Position numbers and translations under genes: made by a program. The notes beneath the pieces are model-generated. The model searched no databases and was not told the DNA's origin. It worked only from the letters and a program-made list of their open reading frames with translations. Of a stretch of DNA of 64,000 nt, positions 41,227 through 54,006 are shown in pieces (position 1 is the stretch's first letter; the number at the start of each line of letters is the position of its first letter). The DNA is from Shinella zoogloeoides. Its GTDB lineage: Bacteria > Pseudomonadota > Alphaproteobacteria > Rhizobiales > Rhizobiaceae. The stretch covers positions 1 to 64,000 of the forward strand of contig NZ_QNUJ01000015.1 of assembly GCF_003574625.1 (NCBI RefSeq). The letters are read 5' to 3'.

Positions 41227-42096
41227 ATGACCGTCACGATCGCCGCCGTCCAGATGTGCTCCGGGACCGATCCGGTCCGCAACGTGGAGACGATGCGGCG
41301 GCTCGTGCGCGAAGCGGCCGCCAAGGGCGCCACCTACGTCCAGACGCCGGAAATGACCGGCGCCCTGCAGAGGGACCGCGCCGGCCTCAAGGCCATCCTG
41401 CGGCAGGAGGAGGACGACCCCGTGGTCGCCGCAGCAGCAGCGCTTGCGGCCGAACTCGCCATCCACGTCCATGTCGGCTCCACCGCCATCGCGCTTGCCG
41501 ACGGCAAGGTCGCCAATCGCGGCTTCCTCTTCGGTCCGGACGGCGCGCGCATCTGCACCTACGACAAGATCCACATGTTCGACGTCGACCTCGACAATGG
41601 CGAGAGCTGGCGCGAGAGCGCGGTCTATTCGCCGGGCGCGGTCGCGCGCCTTGCCGACCTTCCCTTCGGGCGGCTGGGCTTTGCCATCTGCTACGATGTG
41701 CGCTTCCCCGAGCTCTTCAAGGCCGAGGCGCAGGCCGGCGCGCAGATCATCTCCGTTCCCGCCGCCTTCACCCGCCAGACGGGCGAGGCGCATTGGGAAA
41801 CGCTGCTGCGCGCCCGCGCCATCGAGAACGGCGTCTATATCGTCGCGGCCGCGCAGGCGGGCCTGCACGAGGACGGCCGCGAGACCTTCGGCCATTCGAT
41901 GATCGTTGATCCCTGGGGCCGCGTGCTCGCCTCTGCCGGCGGCACTGGCGAGGCCGTGGTGCTGGCTGAGGTCGACACCGCCGCCGTGAAGGCCGCCCGC
42001 GACAAGATTCCCAACCTGCGCAACGGGCGCAGCTTCAGCCTGGAAGTGACGGGCGAAGAGCCCGGCGCGCCCGCGAAGGGAGGCGTTGCCGCTTGA
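41227..42096 (+). CDS. Carbon-nitrogen hydrolase (nitrilase family)
   Basis: The 289-residue protein has the Glu-Lys-Cys triad of the nitrilase superfamily: TPEMTGAL (Glu), YDKIHMFDVD (Lys) and GFAICYDVRFPELF (Cys). It resembles the Nit1-type deaminated glutathione amidases, which hydrolyse the deaminated glutathione side product. Position beside grxC supports a glutathione link; this is inferred. Its stop overlaps the next start by TTGA. Confidence 0.9.
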   Translation: MTVTIAAVQMCSGTDPVRNVETMRRLVREAAAKGATYVQTPEMTGALQRDRAGLKAILRQEEDDPVVAAAAALAAELAIHVHVGSTAIALADGKVANRGFLFGPDGARICTYDKIHMFDVDLDNGESWRESAVYSPGAVARLADLPFGRLGFAICYDVRFPELFKAEAQAGAQIISVPAAFTRQTGEAHWETLLRARAIENGVYIVAAAQAGLHEDGRETFGHSMIVDPWGRVLASAGGTGEAVVLAEVDTAAVKAARDKIPNLRNGRSFSLEVTGEEPGAPAKGGVAA

Positions 42097-42521
42097 TCCG
42101 CTACGAACTCTCCTGCGACAACGGCCACGCCTTCGAAGGCTGGTTCGGCTCGGCGGACGATTTCGACCACCAGCAGAAGATGGCGCTCGTCTCCTGCCCG
42201 ACCTGCGGCTCGACCCACGTCGCCAAGCGCCTGATGGCGCCTTCCGTGTCGACCGCCCGCAAGAAGCAGCAGCGCCAGGAGCTGGCGGTGCAGACCGGTC
42301 AGCGCGAGATGATGGCGAAGCTGCGCGAGATCGTCTCGACCATCCGCGCGAATTCCGAGGATGTCGGCGACCGCTTTCCCGAGGAAGCCCGCAAGATCCA
42401 CTATGGCGAGACCGAGCAGCGCGGCCTGATCGGCCGGGCGACCGCGGACGAGGTACGCGACCTTCTTGAGGAAGGCGTCGAAGTCGCCCCCCTCCCCGTC
42501 CTGCCCGACGACACGAACTGA
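42093..42521 (+). CDS. DUF1178 family protein
   Basis: The product is 142 residues from TTG 42093. It has an N-terminal zinc-ribbon-like region, MIRYELSCDNGHAFEGWFGSADDF, with CPTCGST further on, and a helical C-terminus: EMMAKLREIVSTIRANSEDVGDRFPEEARKIHYGETEQRGLIGRATADEV. These features define DUF1178, whose function is unknown. Four-base overlap with the nitrilase gene suggests the same operon. Confidence 0.88.
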   Translation: MIRYELSCDNGHAFEGWFGSADDFDHQQKMALVSCPTCGSTHVAKRLMAPSVSTARKKQQRQELAVQTGQREMMAKLREIVSTIRANSEDVGDRFPEEARKIHYGETEQRGLIGRATADEVRDLLEEGVEVAPLPVLPDDTN

Positions 42522-42546
42522 CGCCGCCTCGCCCTGAATGCGAAGA

Positions 42547-43296
42547 TCAGGCGGACGCGCGGCGCGCGACCAGCATGTAGTTCACGTCCATGTCCTTCGA
42601 GAGGTTCCACTGGTTGAGCAGCGGATTGAAGAACACGCCCGTGCGGTCCGTCACCGTCAGGCCGGATGCCGTGAGCGGCTTTTCGATCTCTTCCGGCCGC
42701 ACCAGCTTCTCGTATTGATGGGTGCCGCGCGGTAGCCAGCGCAGCACGTTCTCCGCCGCGAAGATAGCCAGCGCCGCCGCCTTCAGCGTGCGGTTGATCG
42801 TGGCGACGAACATCATGCCGCCGGGCCGCACCATGGAGGCGCAGGTGCCGAGGAAGAAATCGACATCCGAGACGTGTTCGACCACTTCCATGTTGAGCAC
42901 GACATCGAAGGTCTCGCCCGCTTCCGCCAGCGCCTCGGCCGTCACCGCGCGGTAATCGACCGGAACGCCGCTGCCGGCCGCATGGGCCTTGGCAATGCCG
43001 ATATTCTTTTCCGACGCATCCGCACCGAGCACATCCGCCCCCATGCGCGCCATCGGCTCGGAGAGCAGGCCCCCGCCGCAGCCGATATCGAGGATGCGCA
43101 GACCTTCGAGCGGGCGATGGGACCGCGGATCGCGGCCGAACTGGGCGGAGACGAGATCGCGGACATAGGTAAGGCGAACGGGATTGAACTTGTGCAGCGG
43201 CCGGAACTTTCCGGTCGGGTCCCACCACTCGGCGGCCATGGCGGAAAAGCGGTCGACTTCCGCCTGGTCGATCGTCGTGCGGGCTGCCTCACTCAT
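42547..43296 (-). CDS. ubiG: Ubiquinone biosynthesis O-methyltransferase UbiG
   Basis: This 249-residue protein has the UbiG pattern: [25 protein letters not shown] at the start, [34 protein letters not shown] (AdoMet motif I), and [18 protein letters not shown]. It catalyses both O-methylations of ubiquinone synthesis. It is a single gene on the minus strand, divergent from the phosphatase. ATG 43296 is used; longer frames lack homology. Confidence 0.95.
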   Translation of the reverse strand: MSEAARTTIDQAEVDRFSAMAAEWWDPTGKFRPLHKFNPVRLTYVRDLVSAQFGRDPRSHRPLEGLRILDIGCGGGLLSEPMARMGADVLGADASEKNIGIAKAHAAGSGVPVDYRAVTAEALAEAGETFDVVLNMEVVEHVSDVDFFLGTCASMVRPGGMMFVATINRTLKAAALAIFAAENVLRWLPRGTHQYEKLVRPEEIEKPLTASGLTVTDRTGVFFNPLLNQWNLSKDMDVNYMLVARRASA

Positions 43297-43429
43297 GGCT
43301 CGTCTCCTTCGCGTCTTCTCCCCCCGTGAAGTCGGCCTCAACGCGGCGGATGTCAAGAGGGCGAAGTGAAGCGCGGCCGCCCCTGCCCAGCGCGGCAACG
43401 GCTCTGGACCGCGCCCCGCCCGGGCGGCT

Positions 43430-44188
43430 ATGACAGTCACCATGACCGCATCCGCCTCCTCCCCCCGCCAGCGTCTCACCCTTGCCGCCGACCGGCCGCT
43501 CATCTACGCCATCGGCGACGTGCACGGCTGCGATGCCACGCTGCTGACGCTGGAGGCGCGCATTCGGGAGGATGCGGCCGGCCATCCGGGCACGCAGCCG
43601 TTGATCATCTATCTCGGCGACTATGTGGACCGCGGCCCGGCCTCGAGCGCCGTCATCGAGCATCTCGCCGCGGAACGCCATGGCGACGGCATCGAGCGCA
43701 TCGCGCTCTGCGGCAATCATGACGACACGTTCCTGAAATTCATCGCCGATCCGCCCCAACACCAGCGCTGGCTCGATTTCGGTGGCGATGCGACGCTACG
43801 CTCCTACGGGCTGGAACCTTCCGGCTATCTCGACCGCCCCGGCGGCCTGCAGGCCCTAGGCGCAGACCTTCGGGCACGCATACCCGCCCGCCATATCGCC
43901 TTCCTGCAAGGCCTGCCGATCGCCGCCCGCTGCGGCGACCGCCTCTTCGTGCATGCGGGCATCCTGCCCGGCGTGCCGCTGCGCCAGCAGGAAGACCACG
44001 ACATGATGTGGATCCGCGAGCCCTTCCTCAGCGACGGACCGGGCCTGCCCGTCACCGTCATCCACGGTCACACGGCGGGGCCCGAGCCGGTCTTCCGCCC
44101 GGGCCGCATCTGCATCGACACGACCTGCTACGCCACCGGCCGCCTGACGGCCCTGAAGGTCACACCCGACGGCGAGACGCTTCTCTAG
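43430..44188 (+). CDS. Metallophosphoesterase (serine/threonine phosphatase type)
   Basis: This 252-residue protein has the PPP-type motifs [17 protein letters not shown] and GNHDD, followed by HGHTAG. Such enzymes use a two-metal site. The substrate is not known. The first 20 residues before [12 protein letters not shown] are variable; the start ATG is uncertain by a few codons. The gene ends convergently with manC, overlapping it by four bases. Confidence 0.88.
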   Translation: MTVTMTASASSPRQRLTLAADRPLIYAIGDVHGCDATLLTLEARIREDAAGHPGTQPLIIYLGDYVDRGPASSAVIEHLAAERHGDGIERIALCGNHDDTFLKFIADPPQHQRWLDFGGDATLRSYGLEPSGYLDRPGGLQALGADLRARIPARHIAFLQGLPIAARCGDRLFVHAGILPGVPLRQQEDHDMMWIREPFLSDGPGLPVTVIHGHTAGPEPVFRPGRICIDTTCYATGRLTALKVTPDGETLL

Positions 44189-45612
44189 CCGCGGCCGAAC
44201 TCGTCCTCGATGCGGATGATGTCATCCTCGCCGAGATAGGAGCCGGTCTGGACCTCGATGAGCTCCAGCAGGATCTTGCCCGGATTGGCGAGCCGGTGCA
44301 TCTCGCCCTGCGGGATATAGACCGACTCGTTCTCGCGCAGCGGGATCGTCCTGTCGCCGATCGTCACCTCGGCGGTGCCGCGCACGACGATCCAGTGCTC
44401 CGAGCGGTGATGGTGCTTTTGCAGCGACAGCCGCTTGCCGGGCGTCACGAACAGGCGCTTGACCTGGAAGCGCTCGCCGTTCAGCACCGACGTATAGCCG
44501 CCCCAGGGGCGATAGGACGTCGGATGCGTCTCCGTCAGCTTGGCCGTCTTCGGCAGCGCCGCGAGATGTTTCACCAGCCTGCCGACATTCTGGCTGTCCT
44601 CCAGCCGCCCGACATAGACGGCATCCTCGCTGGCGACGACCGCGACATTTTCCAGCCCCTGCACGGCGACATGGATATCGCGGGAAATCACCAGCGAATT
44701 GCGCGTGTCGAGAACCGTCGTGCTGCCGTCGGCGACATTGCCCGCCTCGTCCCGCTGGCCGGTCTTCCACACGGAATCCCAACTCCCGAGATCGGACCAG
44801 GAGATGGGCGAAGGCACGACCGCGGCGATCGGCGTCTTCTCGAAGATAGCGTAGTCGACGGAAATATCCGGCGCGCGGGCGAAGGCCTCGGCATCCAGCC
44901 GCTCGAAATCGAGGTCGTGCTGCGCCTTGGCGACCGCTTCGCTCGCCGCATTCAGCACCTCGGGCGCATATTGCTGCAGCTCGCGCAGGAAATGGCCGAC
45001 CGGTAGCATGAACATCCCGGAATTCCACAGATAGCCGCCCGTCGCCAGCATGGCGGCGGCGTTGTCGTGGTCCGGCTTCTCGACGAAGCGGCGCACCGCA
45101 TGGGCGCCGTTGCCGAGCTCCTCGCCGATCTCGATATAGCCGTAGCCGGTCGCCGGCTCCTTGGGCGTGATGCCGAAGGTCACGAGGCGTCCGGTGCGGG
45201 CGGCGGCGGCCGCCTTGGCGATGCAGTCGAAATAGGTCGCATCGGCGTCGATCTCATGGTCGGAGGCGAGCACCTGCATGATCGCGTCACTGCCATGGAC
45301 ACGGGCGATCAGCGTCGCGGCGGCTGCGAGCGCGGGCGCTGTGTTGCGCGCCACTGGCTCAAGAAGGATGGAGGTCAGCGCCATGTCGACCGCCCGCGCC
45401 TGCTCGGCGACAAGGAAACGGAAATCGCTGTTGGTGACAATAACCGGCGGCTCGTAAAGCGCCTTGTCGGAAACCCGCGCCAGCGACTTCTGGAAGAGCG
45501 TCGTTTCCCCGAGGAATTCGAGGAACTGCTTGGGCGCCGAAGCGCGCGACAGGGGCCAGAGGCGGGTGCCTTTTCCGCCGGCCATGATGACGGGTACGAT
45601 CTTGCTGCTCAT
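44185..45612 (-). CDS. manC: Mannose-1-phosphate guanylyltransferase / mannose-6-phosphate isomerase
   Basis: This 475-residue protein starts MSSKIVPVIMAGGKGTRLWPLSR and contains the sugar nucleotidyltransferase motifs. WNSGMFMLP (around residue 205) and the C-terminal cupin (RPWGGYTSVLNGERFQVKRLFVTPGKRLSLQKHHHRSEHWIVVRGTAEV) mark the bifunctional ManC/AlgA type, which makes GDP-mannose. It would supply polysaccharide or lipopolysaccharide synthesis. Confidence 0.93.
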   Translation of the reverse strand: MSSKIVPVIMAGGKGTRLWPLSRASAPKQFLEFLGETTLFQKSLARVSDKALYEPPVIVTNSDFRFLVAEQARAVDMALTSILLEPVARNTAPALAAAATLIARVHGSDAIMQVLASDHEIDADATYFDCIAKAAAAARTGRLVTFGITPKEPATGYGYIEIGEELGNGAHAVRRFVEKPDHDNAAAMLATGGYLWNSGMFMLPVGHFLRELQQYAPEVLNAASEAVAKAQHDLDFERLDAEAFARAPDISVDYAIFEKTPIAAVVPSPISWSDLGSWDSVWKTGQRDEAGNVADGSTTVLDTRNSLVISRDIHVAVQGLENVAVVASEDAVYVGRLEDSQNVGRLVKHLAALPKTAKLTETHPTSYRPWGGYTSVLNGERFQVKRLFVTPGKRLSLQKHHHRSEHWIVVRGTAEVTIGDRTIPLRENESVYIPQGEMHRLANPGKILLELIEVQTGSYLGEDDIIRIEDEFGRG

Positions 45613-45774
45613 CCATTCCATCCTGACATCCAGCCGCCATCGCGGCGACCGCATCTCGCGCCAATCTCCTCTCGTCCCGTAAAGAAACAGGAAATCGCGC
45701 CGCGGTTGTCAGAATGAAGGGTGAGCCATTCTCGCGGAAAGGTAAAGGAGTCCTTCCGCCCGAAACAAGGCAAC

Positions 45775-45798
45775 AAAAAACCCGCCGGAGCGGGTTCG
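45775..45798 (-). terminator. Terminator of the ATP synthase operon
   Basis: On the minus strand ACCCGC-tccg-GCGGGT runs into a T tract (TTTTTT). It lies 22 bases after the atpC stop codon, so it ends the atpHAGDC operon. Confidence 0.9.
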
Positions 45799-45819
45799 AT
45801 GTGTTTCATGCGGCCGGCA

Positions 45820-46227
45820 TCAGACCGGCATCACGATGCCCTGGAGCGTCGTCAGCTCAGCGAGATAGGTCTCGATGCCGAACTTCTGGTCGTCCGTCTT
45901 CACGTGGTCGAGCTCCTTGCGGACAGCCTCGATGCGGCGCGTGATGTCGTCGTTGTTGAATTCGTCGACATGGACCGCCGATTCGGCGAGCAGCGTGCAG
46001 CCGGTCGGAATGATGTCGGCGAAACCGCCGAAGACCACGTAGCGGTCCTTCTTGCCGTCGGCCGTCTTCACGGTGACGATGCCCGGCTTGATCGTCGTCA
46101 TGGTCGGCGCATGGTTGGCCATGACGGTCATCTCGCCCTCGGTCGCCGGGATGACGACTTCGCTGACGCTGCCGGAAACCAGCAGGCGCTCGGGGGAAAC
46201 GAGTTCAAAGTTGAAACTGTCAGCCAT
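45820..46227 (-). CDS. atpC: F1 ATP synthase epsilon subunit
   Basis: The 135-residue protein begins MADSFNFELVSPERLLVSG (ATG 46233 is an alternative start). It has the epsilon pattern VVIPATEGEMTVMANHAPTMTTIKPG and a C-terminal pair of helices. Epsilon couples the central stalk and regulates ATPase activity. It is the last gene of the atpHAGDC operon, followed by a strong terminator. Confidence 0.95.
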   Translation of the reverse strand: MADSFNFELVSPERLLVSGSVSEVVIPATEGEMTVMANHAPTMTTIKPGIVTVKTADGKKDRYVVFGGFADIIPTGCTLLAESAVHVDEFNNDDITRRIEAVRKELDHVKTDDQKFGIETYLAELTTLQGIVMPV

Positions 46228-46297
46228 GACCATTCACTTCTTCTGATTTCATACGGCCGGGAAGAGAAGGGCGCCCGGTGCGGGCGCCCGACAATCA

Positions 46298-48798
<2,501 letters not shown>

Positions 48799-48898
48799 CC
48801 GTTTTCCGTCCTGTAACACGATCCGGAGGGATCATGCGTCAAATCCAAAGTTCGGGGCGCCTGCGCGCCGGTGAGCGCGCAGGGCTAGAACCGTCAGC

Positions 48899-50428
48899 TC
48901 AGCCGAAGGTCTTGGCGAAGGCGTCGAGAGCAGCCTTGAGCTTGCCCTTCGTGTCGTCGCTGATGGCCTTGTCCGTGCGGATTGTGTCGAGGATAGCCTT
49001 GCCCTCGGAACGCATGTAGCCGAGCAGGCCCTGCTCGAACTTGCCGACCTGTGCGACCGGAAGCTTGTCGAGGTAGCCATTGACGCCGGCGAAGATCACG
49101 ACGACCTGCTCTTCCGTCTTCAGCGGCGAGAACTGCGGCTGCTTCAGGAGTTCGGTCAGGCGTGCACCGCGGTTGAGCAGGCGCTGCGTCGCGGCGTCGA
49201 GGTCCGAGCCGAACTGGGCGAAGGCTGCCATTTCGCGATACTGGGCAAGCTCGCCCTTGATCGAGCCGGCGACCTGCTTCATCGCCTTGATCTGTGCGGA
49301 CGAGCCCACGCGGGAAACCGACAGACCGACGTTAACGGCCGGGCGGATACCCTGGTAGAACAGGTCCGTTTCAAGGAAGATCTGGCCGTCGGTGATCGAG
49401 ATCACGTTGGTCGGGATGAACGCCGAAACGTCGTTACCCTGGGTTTCGATGACCGGCAGAGCCGTCAGCGAGCCAGCGCCCATGTCGTCGTTGAGCTTTG
49501 CAGCGCGCTCGAGGAGACGCGAATGCAGGTAGAAGACGTCGCCCGGGTAAGCTTCGCGGCCCGGCGGGCGGCGCAGCAGCAGCGACATCTGGCGATAGGA
49601 AACGGCCTGCTTGGAAAGGTCGTCGTAGCCGATGAGGGCGTGCTTGCCGTTGTCACGGAAGTATTCGCCCATCGCGCAGCCGGCGAACGGTGCGAGGTAC
49701 TGCATCGGCGCCGGGTCGGACGCGGTTGCAGCAACGATGATCGAGTACTGGAGAGCGCCGCGCTCTTCGAGAACCTTCACGAACTGGGCGACGGTCGAAC
49801 GCTTCTGGCCGATGGCGACGTAGACGCAGTACAGCTTGTCGCCGTCCGGGCCGTTGTCGTGGATGGCCTTCTGGTTCAGGATCGTGTCCAGAATGATGGC
49901 GGTCTTGCCGGTCTGGCGGTCGCCGATGACGAGCTCGCGCTGGCCGCGGCCGACCGGGATCAGGGCGTCGATGGCCTTGAGGCCGGTCGACATCGGCTCA
50001 TGAACCGACTTGCGCGGAATGATGCCCGGAGCCTTGACGTCGACGCGTGCGCGCTGCTTGGCATTGATCGGGCCCTTGCCGTCGATCGGATTGCCGAGCG
50101 CGTCGACGACGCGGCCGAGCAGTTCCGGACCGACCGGAACGTCAACGATGGCGCCCGTACGCTTGACGGTGTCGCCTTCCTTGATGTCACGGTCCGAACC
50201 GAAGATAACGACACCGACGTTGTCGCTTTCCAGGTTCAGCGCCATGCCGCGGATGCCGCCGGGGAACTCCACCATTTCACCGGCCTGGACATTGTCGAGG
50301 CCGTAAACGCGGGCGATACCGTCACCGACGGAAAGCACCTGGCCGACTTCCGAGACTTCCGCCTCTTTGCCGAAGTTTTTGATCTGATCTTTGAGAATTG
50401 CGGAAATTTCCGCGGCGCGGATATCCAT
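48899..50428 (-). CDS. atpA: F1 ATP synthase alpha subunit
   Basis: This 509-residue protein has the GDRQTGKTA Walker A at residues 169-177, [25 protein letters not shown], and [17 protein letters not shown] near the C-terminal domain. Length and motifs are typical. It overlaps the atpH stop by one base (TGATG-type), so translation may be coupled. Confidence 0.97.
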   Translation of the reverse strand: MDIRAAEISAILKDQIKNFGKEAEVSEVGQVLSVGDGIARVYGLDNVQAGEMVEFPGGIRGMALNLESDNVGVVIFGSDRDIKEGDTVKRTGAIVDVPVGPELLGRVVDALGNPIDGKGPINAKQRARVDVKAPGIIPRKSVHEPMSTGLKAIDALIPVGRGQRELVIGDRQTGKTAIILDTILNQKAIHDNGPDGDKLYCVYVAIGQKRSTVAQFVKVLEERGALQYSIIVAATASDPAPMQYLAPFAGCAMGEYFRDNGKHALIGYDDLSKQAVSYRQMSLLLRRPPGREAYPGDVFYLHSRLLERAAKLNDDMGAGSLTALPVIETQGNDVSAFIPTNVISITDGQIFLETDLFYQGIRPAVNVGLSVSRVGSSAQIKAMKQVAGSIKGELAQYREMAAFAQFGSDLDAATQRLLNRGARLTELLKQPQFSPLKTEEQVVVIFAGVNGYLDKLPVAQVGKFEQGLLGYMRSEGKAILDTIRTDKAISDDTKGKLKAALDAFAKTFG

Positions 50429-50994
50429 CAGCCGACCTCTTTCAGTGCAAGCTTAAGAGTAGAGAGTTTGGTGCGAAGGGACGTGTCGATCTGGCGCGAT
50501 CCCACCTTGACGATCAGACCACCGAGAATGGACGGATCCACGGTGACGGCAACCGCCACGTCTTTGCCGGTGACGCCTTTCAGCGCCGCCTTCAATTCGT
50601 TTTCCTGCGCTGCGGTCAGCGCATGGGCCGAGGTGACGTCGGCCGTGATTTCGCCGCGGGCGCGGGCCGCGATGACGCGGTACGCCTTGATCATGCCGGG
50701 AACGGCAAAAAGACGACGATTGGACGCAACCACCTTGAGGAAGTTTGCCACGAGGCCCGTGATGCCGGCCTTGGCGGCGACGGCGGCAATGGCCTTGGTC
50801 TGATCTTCGGCGGAGAAGACAGGGCTGGCGATCAGCCGCTTCAGGTCGTCGCTTTCGTCGATCAGCGCCTGGAAACGGGCGAGATCGGCACCGACACTGT
50901 CAGCCGAACCGGCTTCCTGAGCGAGGTCGAAAAGCGAAGACGCGTATCTTTCTGCAACACCGGAAACAAGCTGGGATGTGTCTGCCACGGGCAC
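50428..50994 (-). CDS. atpH: F1 ATP synthase delta subunit
   Basis: The product is 188 residues from GTG 50994; it shows [17 protein letters not shown] at the start and [24 protein letters not shown] at the C-terminus. Delta joins the peripheral stalk to F1. It is the first gene of the operon. The start codon is GTG; an in-frame GTG two codons later is an alternative. Confidence 0.93.
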   Translation of the reverse strand: MPVADTSQLVSGVAERYASSLFDLAQEAGSADSVGADLARFQALIDESDDLKRLIASPVFSAEDQTKAIAAVAAKAGITGLVANFLKVVASNRRLFAVPGMIKAYRVIAARARGEITADVTSAHALTAAQENELKAALKGVTGKDVAVAVTVDPSILGGLIVKVGSRQIDTSLRTKLSTLKLALKEVG

Positions 50995-51256
50995 AAGCTT
51001 CTCTTCTTATCATCCAGAGCGCTGGGCAGTAGCGAAGCTACGGTCCTAACCATCTGAAATCGTTGCGGTAATCTTCAGTTCCCACAGGCTCGGGCGCCCG
51101 CTTTTTCTGAATTTCGCGGTTCGTCTAGCATACGAAACCGGGACTCGCAACACGCCGGACGCAGGAATGCGCCATAAGTCGGCCACAGTCGGGGCAAAAG
51201 TTGACTGCGCGTGGTCTATTTACACGTCTGCGGGCCTTCGCGGCCCGGTTTTCCGG

Positions 51257-51640
51257 TCAGATGAAGCCGAAGGCGTAGCCGAGCGGCAGGGCGGCGAGCA
51301 CCGCCTGCACGAGGAGCGCGAGAAGGTTCTTCAGCGAGAAGGAACGGTCCGACATCAGGGAGAGGATGCGACCGAAGGCGGCCAGCGCGAAACCGCCACC
51401 GATGGCCATGTAGATCCAGCTCTGCGCCATCATCAGCGCCACGATTGCAAGCCCCGCATGAAAACCGCCGGCCGAACGGGCGAAGGCATAGGCCTCACGG
51501 CTGCCCTCCTTCGGCTGGAGCCCGGCGAACTTGAGCGCCATGCCGGGCGCGAAGAGCACGAAGAGGCCGAAAAGCCCCGTGACGATGGCCGCCAGGAACG
51601 CCAGGAGCTCGCCGGTCTCGGTGGGGATGTAGAATTCCAT
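51257..51640 (-). CDS. Small membrane hypothetical protein
   Basis: From ATG 51640 the product is 127 residues with about four hydrophobic segments. There is no signal sequence beyond the first helix. The pattern ELLAFLAAIVTGLFGLFVLFAPGMALKFAGLQPKEGSREAYAFARSAGGFHAGLAI resembles a DUF4345-like membrane family, but I am not certain. It sits between priA and the ATP synthase operon, a common position in rhizobia (recollection). Confidence 0.7.
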   Translation of the reverse strand: MEFYIPTETGELLAFLAAIVTGLFGLFVLFAPGMALKFAGLQPKEGSREAYAFARSAGGFHAGLAIVALMMAQSWIYMAIGGGFALAAFGRILSLMSDRSFSLKNLLALLVQAVLAALPLGYAFGFI

Positions 51641-51743
51641 CTGGCGTCTCTCCCGTCGGTTGCTGCGGCCTTCTATCGCACAGGCGCCCGGCGCGCAGAA
51701 GCGCACGGGGCCAATTCGCACAACTCTTTGTTAACCTTGCGCC

Positions 51744-53948
51744 TCACAGGAAGCTCTGCGGGTCGATATCGAGCTGGACCTGGAGCGAGGCGCGCTCCTT
51801 GGGCCCGTTCGCCAGCATGGCGCGCAGGAAGGTCTGCATATCGCTGCCCCGCCGGCCGTGCACCAGCAGGCGGAACCGATGGCGGCCCCGCACCAGCGCC
51901 AGCGGCGCCTCCGCCGGACCGAGGATCGAAATGCCGTCGACATGGGGCGCGGCCTGTCGCAGCCCCCGCGCATGCGCCTCCGCCTCGCCGCGGCTGTCGG
52001 CCGAGACGATGACCGAGGCGAGCCGCCCGAACGGCGGTAGCAACGCCTTTTCTCGCTCGCCGATCTCGCGGTCGTAGAAGGCCTGTGCATCGCCCGAAAC
52101 GATCGCCTGCATGACGGGATGGGCCGGCTGGTAGGTCTGGATGAGGCCGTGGCTCTTGAGGCCCGAGCGCCCGGCGCGGCCGGTCACCTGCGAGAGAAGC
52201 TGGAACGTCCGTTCCGCCGCGCGCGGATCGCCGTTGGAAAGGCCGAGATCCGCATCCACCACCCCGACCAGCGACATCAGCGGGAAATTGTGCCCCTTGG
52301 CGACGAGCTGCGTGCCGATGACGATATCCGCCTCGCCCCGCGCAATGGCCTCCAGCTCCAGCCTGAGGCGCTTGACGCCCATGAGGTCGGAGGAGAGCAC
52401 GATGGTCCGCGCCTCCGGGAAATGCCGCTCCACCTCCTCCGCGATGCGCTCCACCCCCGGCCCGCAGGCCGCCAGATGATCGAAGGTGCCGCATTCCGGG
52501 CAGGCCTCGGGCGTGCGCTCGGCATAGCCGCAATGGTGGCACTGGATCTGCCCACGGAACCGGTGCTCCACCAGCCAGCTCGAGCATTGCGGGCACTGGA
52601 AGCGATGGCCGCAGACACGGCAGAGCGTCAGCGGCGCATAGCCGCGACGGTTGAGGAAGAGCAGTGCCTGCTCCTCCTTCTCGATTGTGCGGGCGATACC
52701 GCGCAGGAGGATCGGCGAGAGGAAGCCGCCGCGCGCCGGCGGATGGCGGCGCATGTCGATGAGGTGCAGGTCCGGCAGCGCCGCATCGCCGTAGCGCGTC
52801 GGCAGGTGCAGCTTGCGGTAGCGCCCGACCTCGCTGTTGACCCGGCTTTCGACCGACGGCGTCGCCGAGACGAGCACGGCCGGGAAATCGCCGATGCGCG
52901 CCCGCACCACCGCCATGTCGCGGGCATTGTAGAAGACGCGGTCTTCCTGCTTGTAGGCCGGGTCGTGCTCCTCGTCGACGATGACGAGGCCGAGATTCTC
53001 GAAAGGCAGGAACAGCGCCGAGCGCGCGCCGGCCACCACCCGCACATCCCCCGTCGTCACCTGCCGCCAGACCTTTTCGCGGATGCGCGGGGCAAGATCG
53101 GAATGCCACTCCGCCGGCTTGGCCCCAAAGCGGTCGTGGAAGCGCTCGAGAAAACTCGCCGTCAGCGCGATTTCCGGCAAGAGGATGAGCACCTGCCGGC
53201 CCTGCCGCAACGTCTCGGCGATCGCCTCGAAATAGACCTCCGTCTTGCCCGAGCCGGTGATGCCGTCGATCAGCGAGACGGAAAAGCCGCCCTTGCGCAC
53301 GCTCTCGACCAGATCGGCCGCGCTCTCCGTCTGCGGCCCTTCGAGCCGCGGGGCGACATAATCGGGATCGGGCGCGGCCACCACCGGCGGCGGCGGCAGG
53401 AACACGGTCTCGAAACTGCCCTGCTTCACCAGCCCGTCGATGACGCTCGTCGAGGTGCCGGAGGCATGGGCAAGGCCCGACCGGGTCCACGGGATGCCGT
53501 CCTCGACCATTTCCAATACGCGCTCGCGCGCGCTCGTCAGCCGCTCCGGCCGGTGGCCGGTGAAGCGCAGGCCCTCGATCATCGGCTCCGGATCGAAGGC
53601 CGCCGGCGCGCGCAGCGCCATGCGGGCGACGAGGCCCGGCGGCGTCACCGTATAGGCGGAGACCCAGTCGAGGAAATCGCGCATCTCTTTCGAAAGCGGC
53701 GGGCAGTCGAAGACCTTCTCGATGGGCCGCAGCTTCTTCGGATCGACCCTGCCGTCATCCCCGCCGTCCCAGACGACGCCGGCGACAAGGCGCGGGCCGA
53801 GCGGCACCTGCACGATGGAGCCCGGCTCCACCGCCATGCCCTCCGGCACCGTATAGGAATAGGCGACGGCCGTCGGCACCGGCACAAGGACGGGCACGGT
53901 GCGTGGAAAAAGCCTTTCCCCGAAGAGGTTGGTCGAATCGCTGCTCAT
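51744..53948 (-). CDS. priA: Primosomal protein N' (replication restart helicase)
   Basis: The 734-residue protein has an N-terminal 3'BD region (VPVLVPVPTAVAYSYTVPEG). Its helicase core shows LIDGITGSGKTEVYFEAIAE (Walker A), LVIVDEEHDPAYKQED (DEEH) and LLFLNRRGYAPLTLCRVCGHRFQCPQCSSWLVEHRF, the zinc-binding cysteine region. PriA restarts collapsed replication forks. Normal length. Confidence 0.95.
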   Translation of the reverse strand: MSSDSTNLFGERLFPRTVPVLVPVPTAVAYSYTVPEGMAVEPGSIVQVPLGPRLVAGVVWDGGDDGRVDPKKLRPIEKVFDCPPLSKEMRDFLDWVSAYTVTPPGLVARMALRAPAAFDPEPMIEGLRFTGHRPERLTSARERVLEMVEDGIPWTRSGLAHASGTSTSVIDGLVKQGSFETVFLPPPPVVAAPDPDYVAPRLEGPQTESAADLVESVRKGGFSVSLIDGITGSGKTEVYFEAIAETLRQGRQVLILLPEIALTASFLERFHDRFGAKPAEWHSDLAPRIREKVWRQVTTGDVRVVAGARSALFLPFENLGLVIVDEEHDPAYKQEDRVFYNARDMAVVRARIGDFPAVLVSATPSVESRVNSEVGRYRKLHLPTRYGDAALPDLHLIDMRRHPPARGGFLSPILLRGIARTIEKEEQALLFLNRRGYAPLTLCRVCGHRFQCPQCSSWLVEHRFRGQIQCHHCGYAERTPEACPECGTFDHLAACGPGVERIAEEVERHFPEARTIVLSSDLMGVKRLRLELEAIARGEADIVIGTQLVAKGHNFPLMSLVGVVDADLGLSNGDPRAAERTFQLLSQVTGRAGRSGLKSHGLIQTYQPAHPVMQAIVSGDAQAFYDREIGEREKALLPPFGRLASVIVSADSRGEAEAHARGLRQAAPHVDGISILGPAEAPLALVRGRHRFRLLVHGRRGSDMQTFLRAMLANGPKERASLQVQLDIDPQSFL

Positions 53949-54006
53949 TTCCCGCGAAGATGCCCCCGCCGTCGCGCAAAGAGAACCGCAAAGATCGCCG
54001 CGCCGC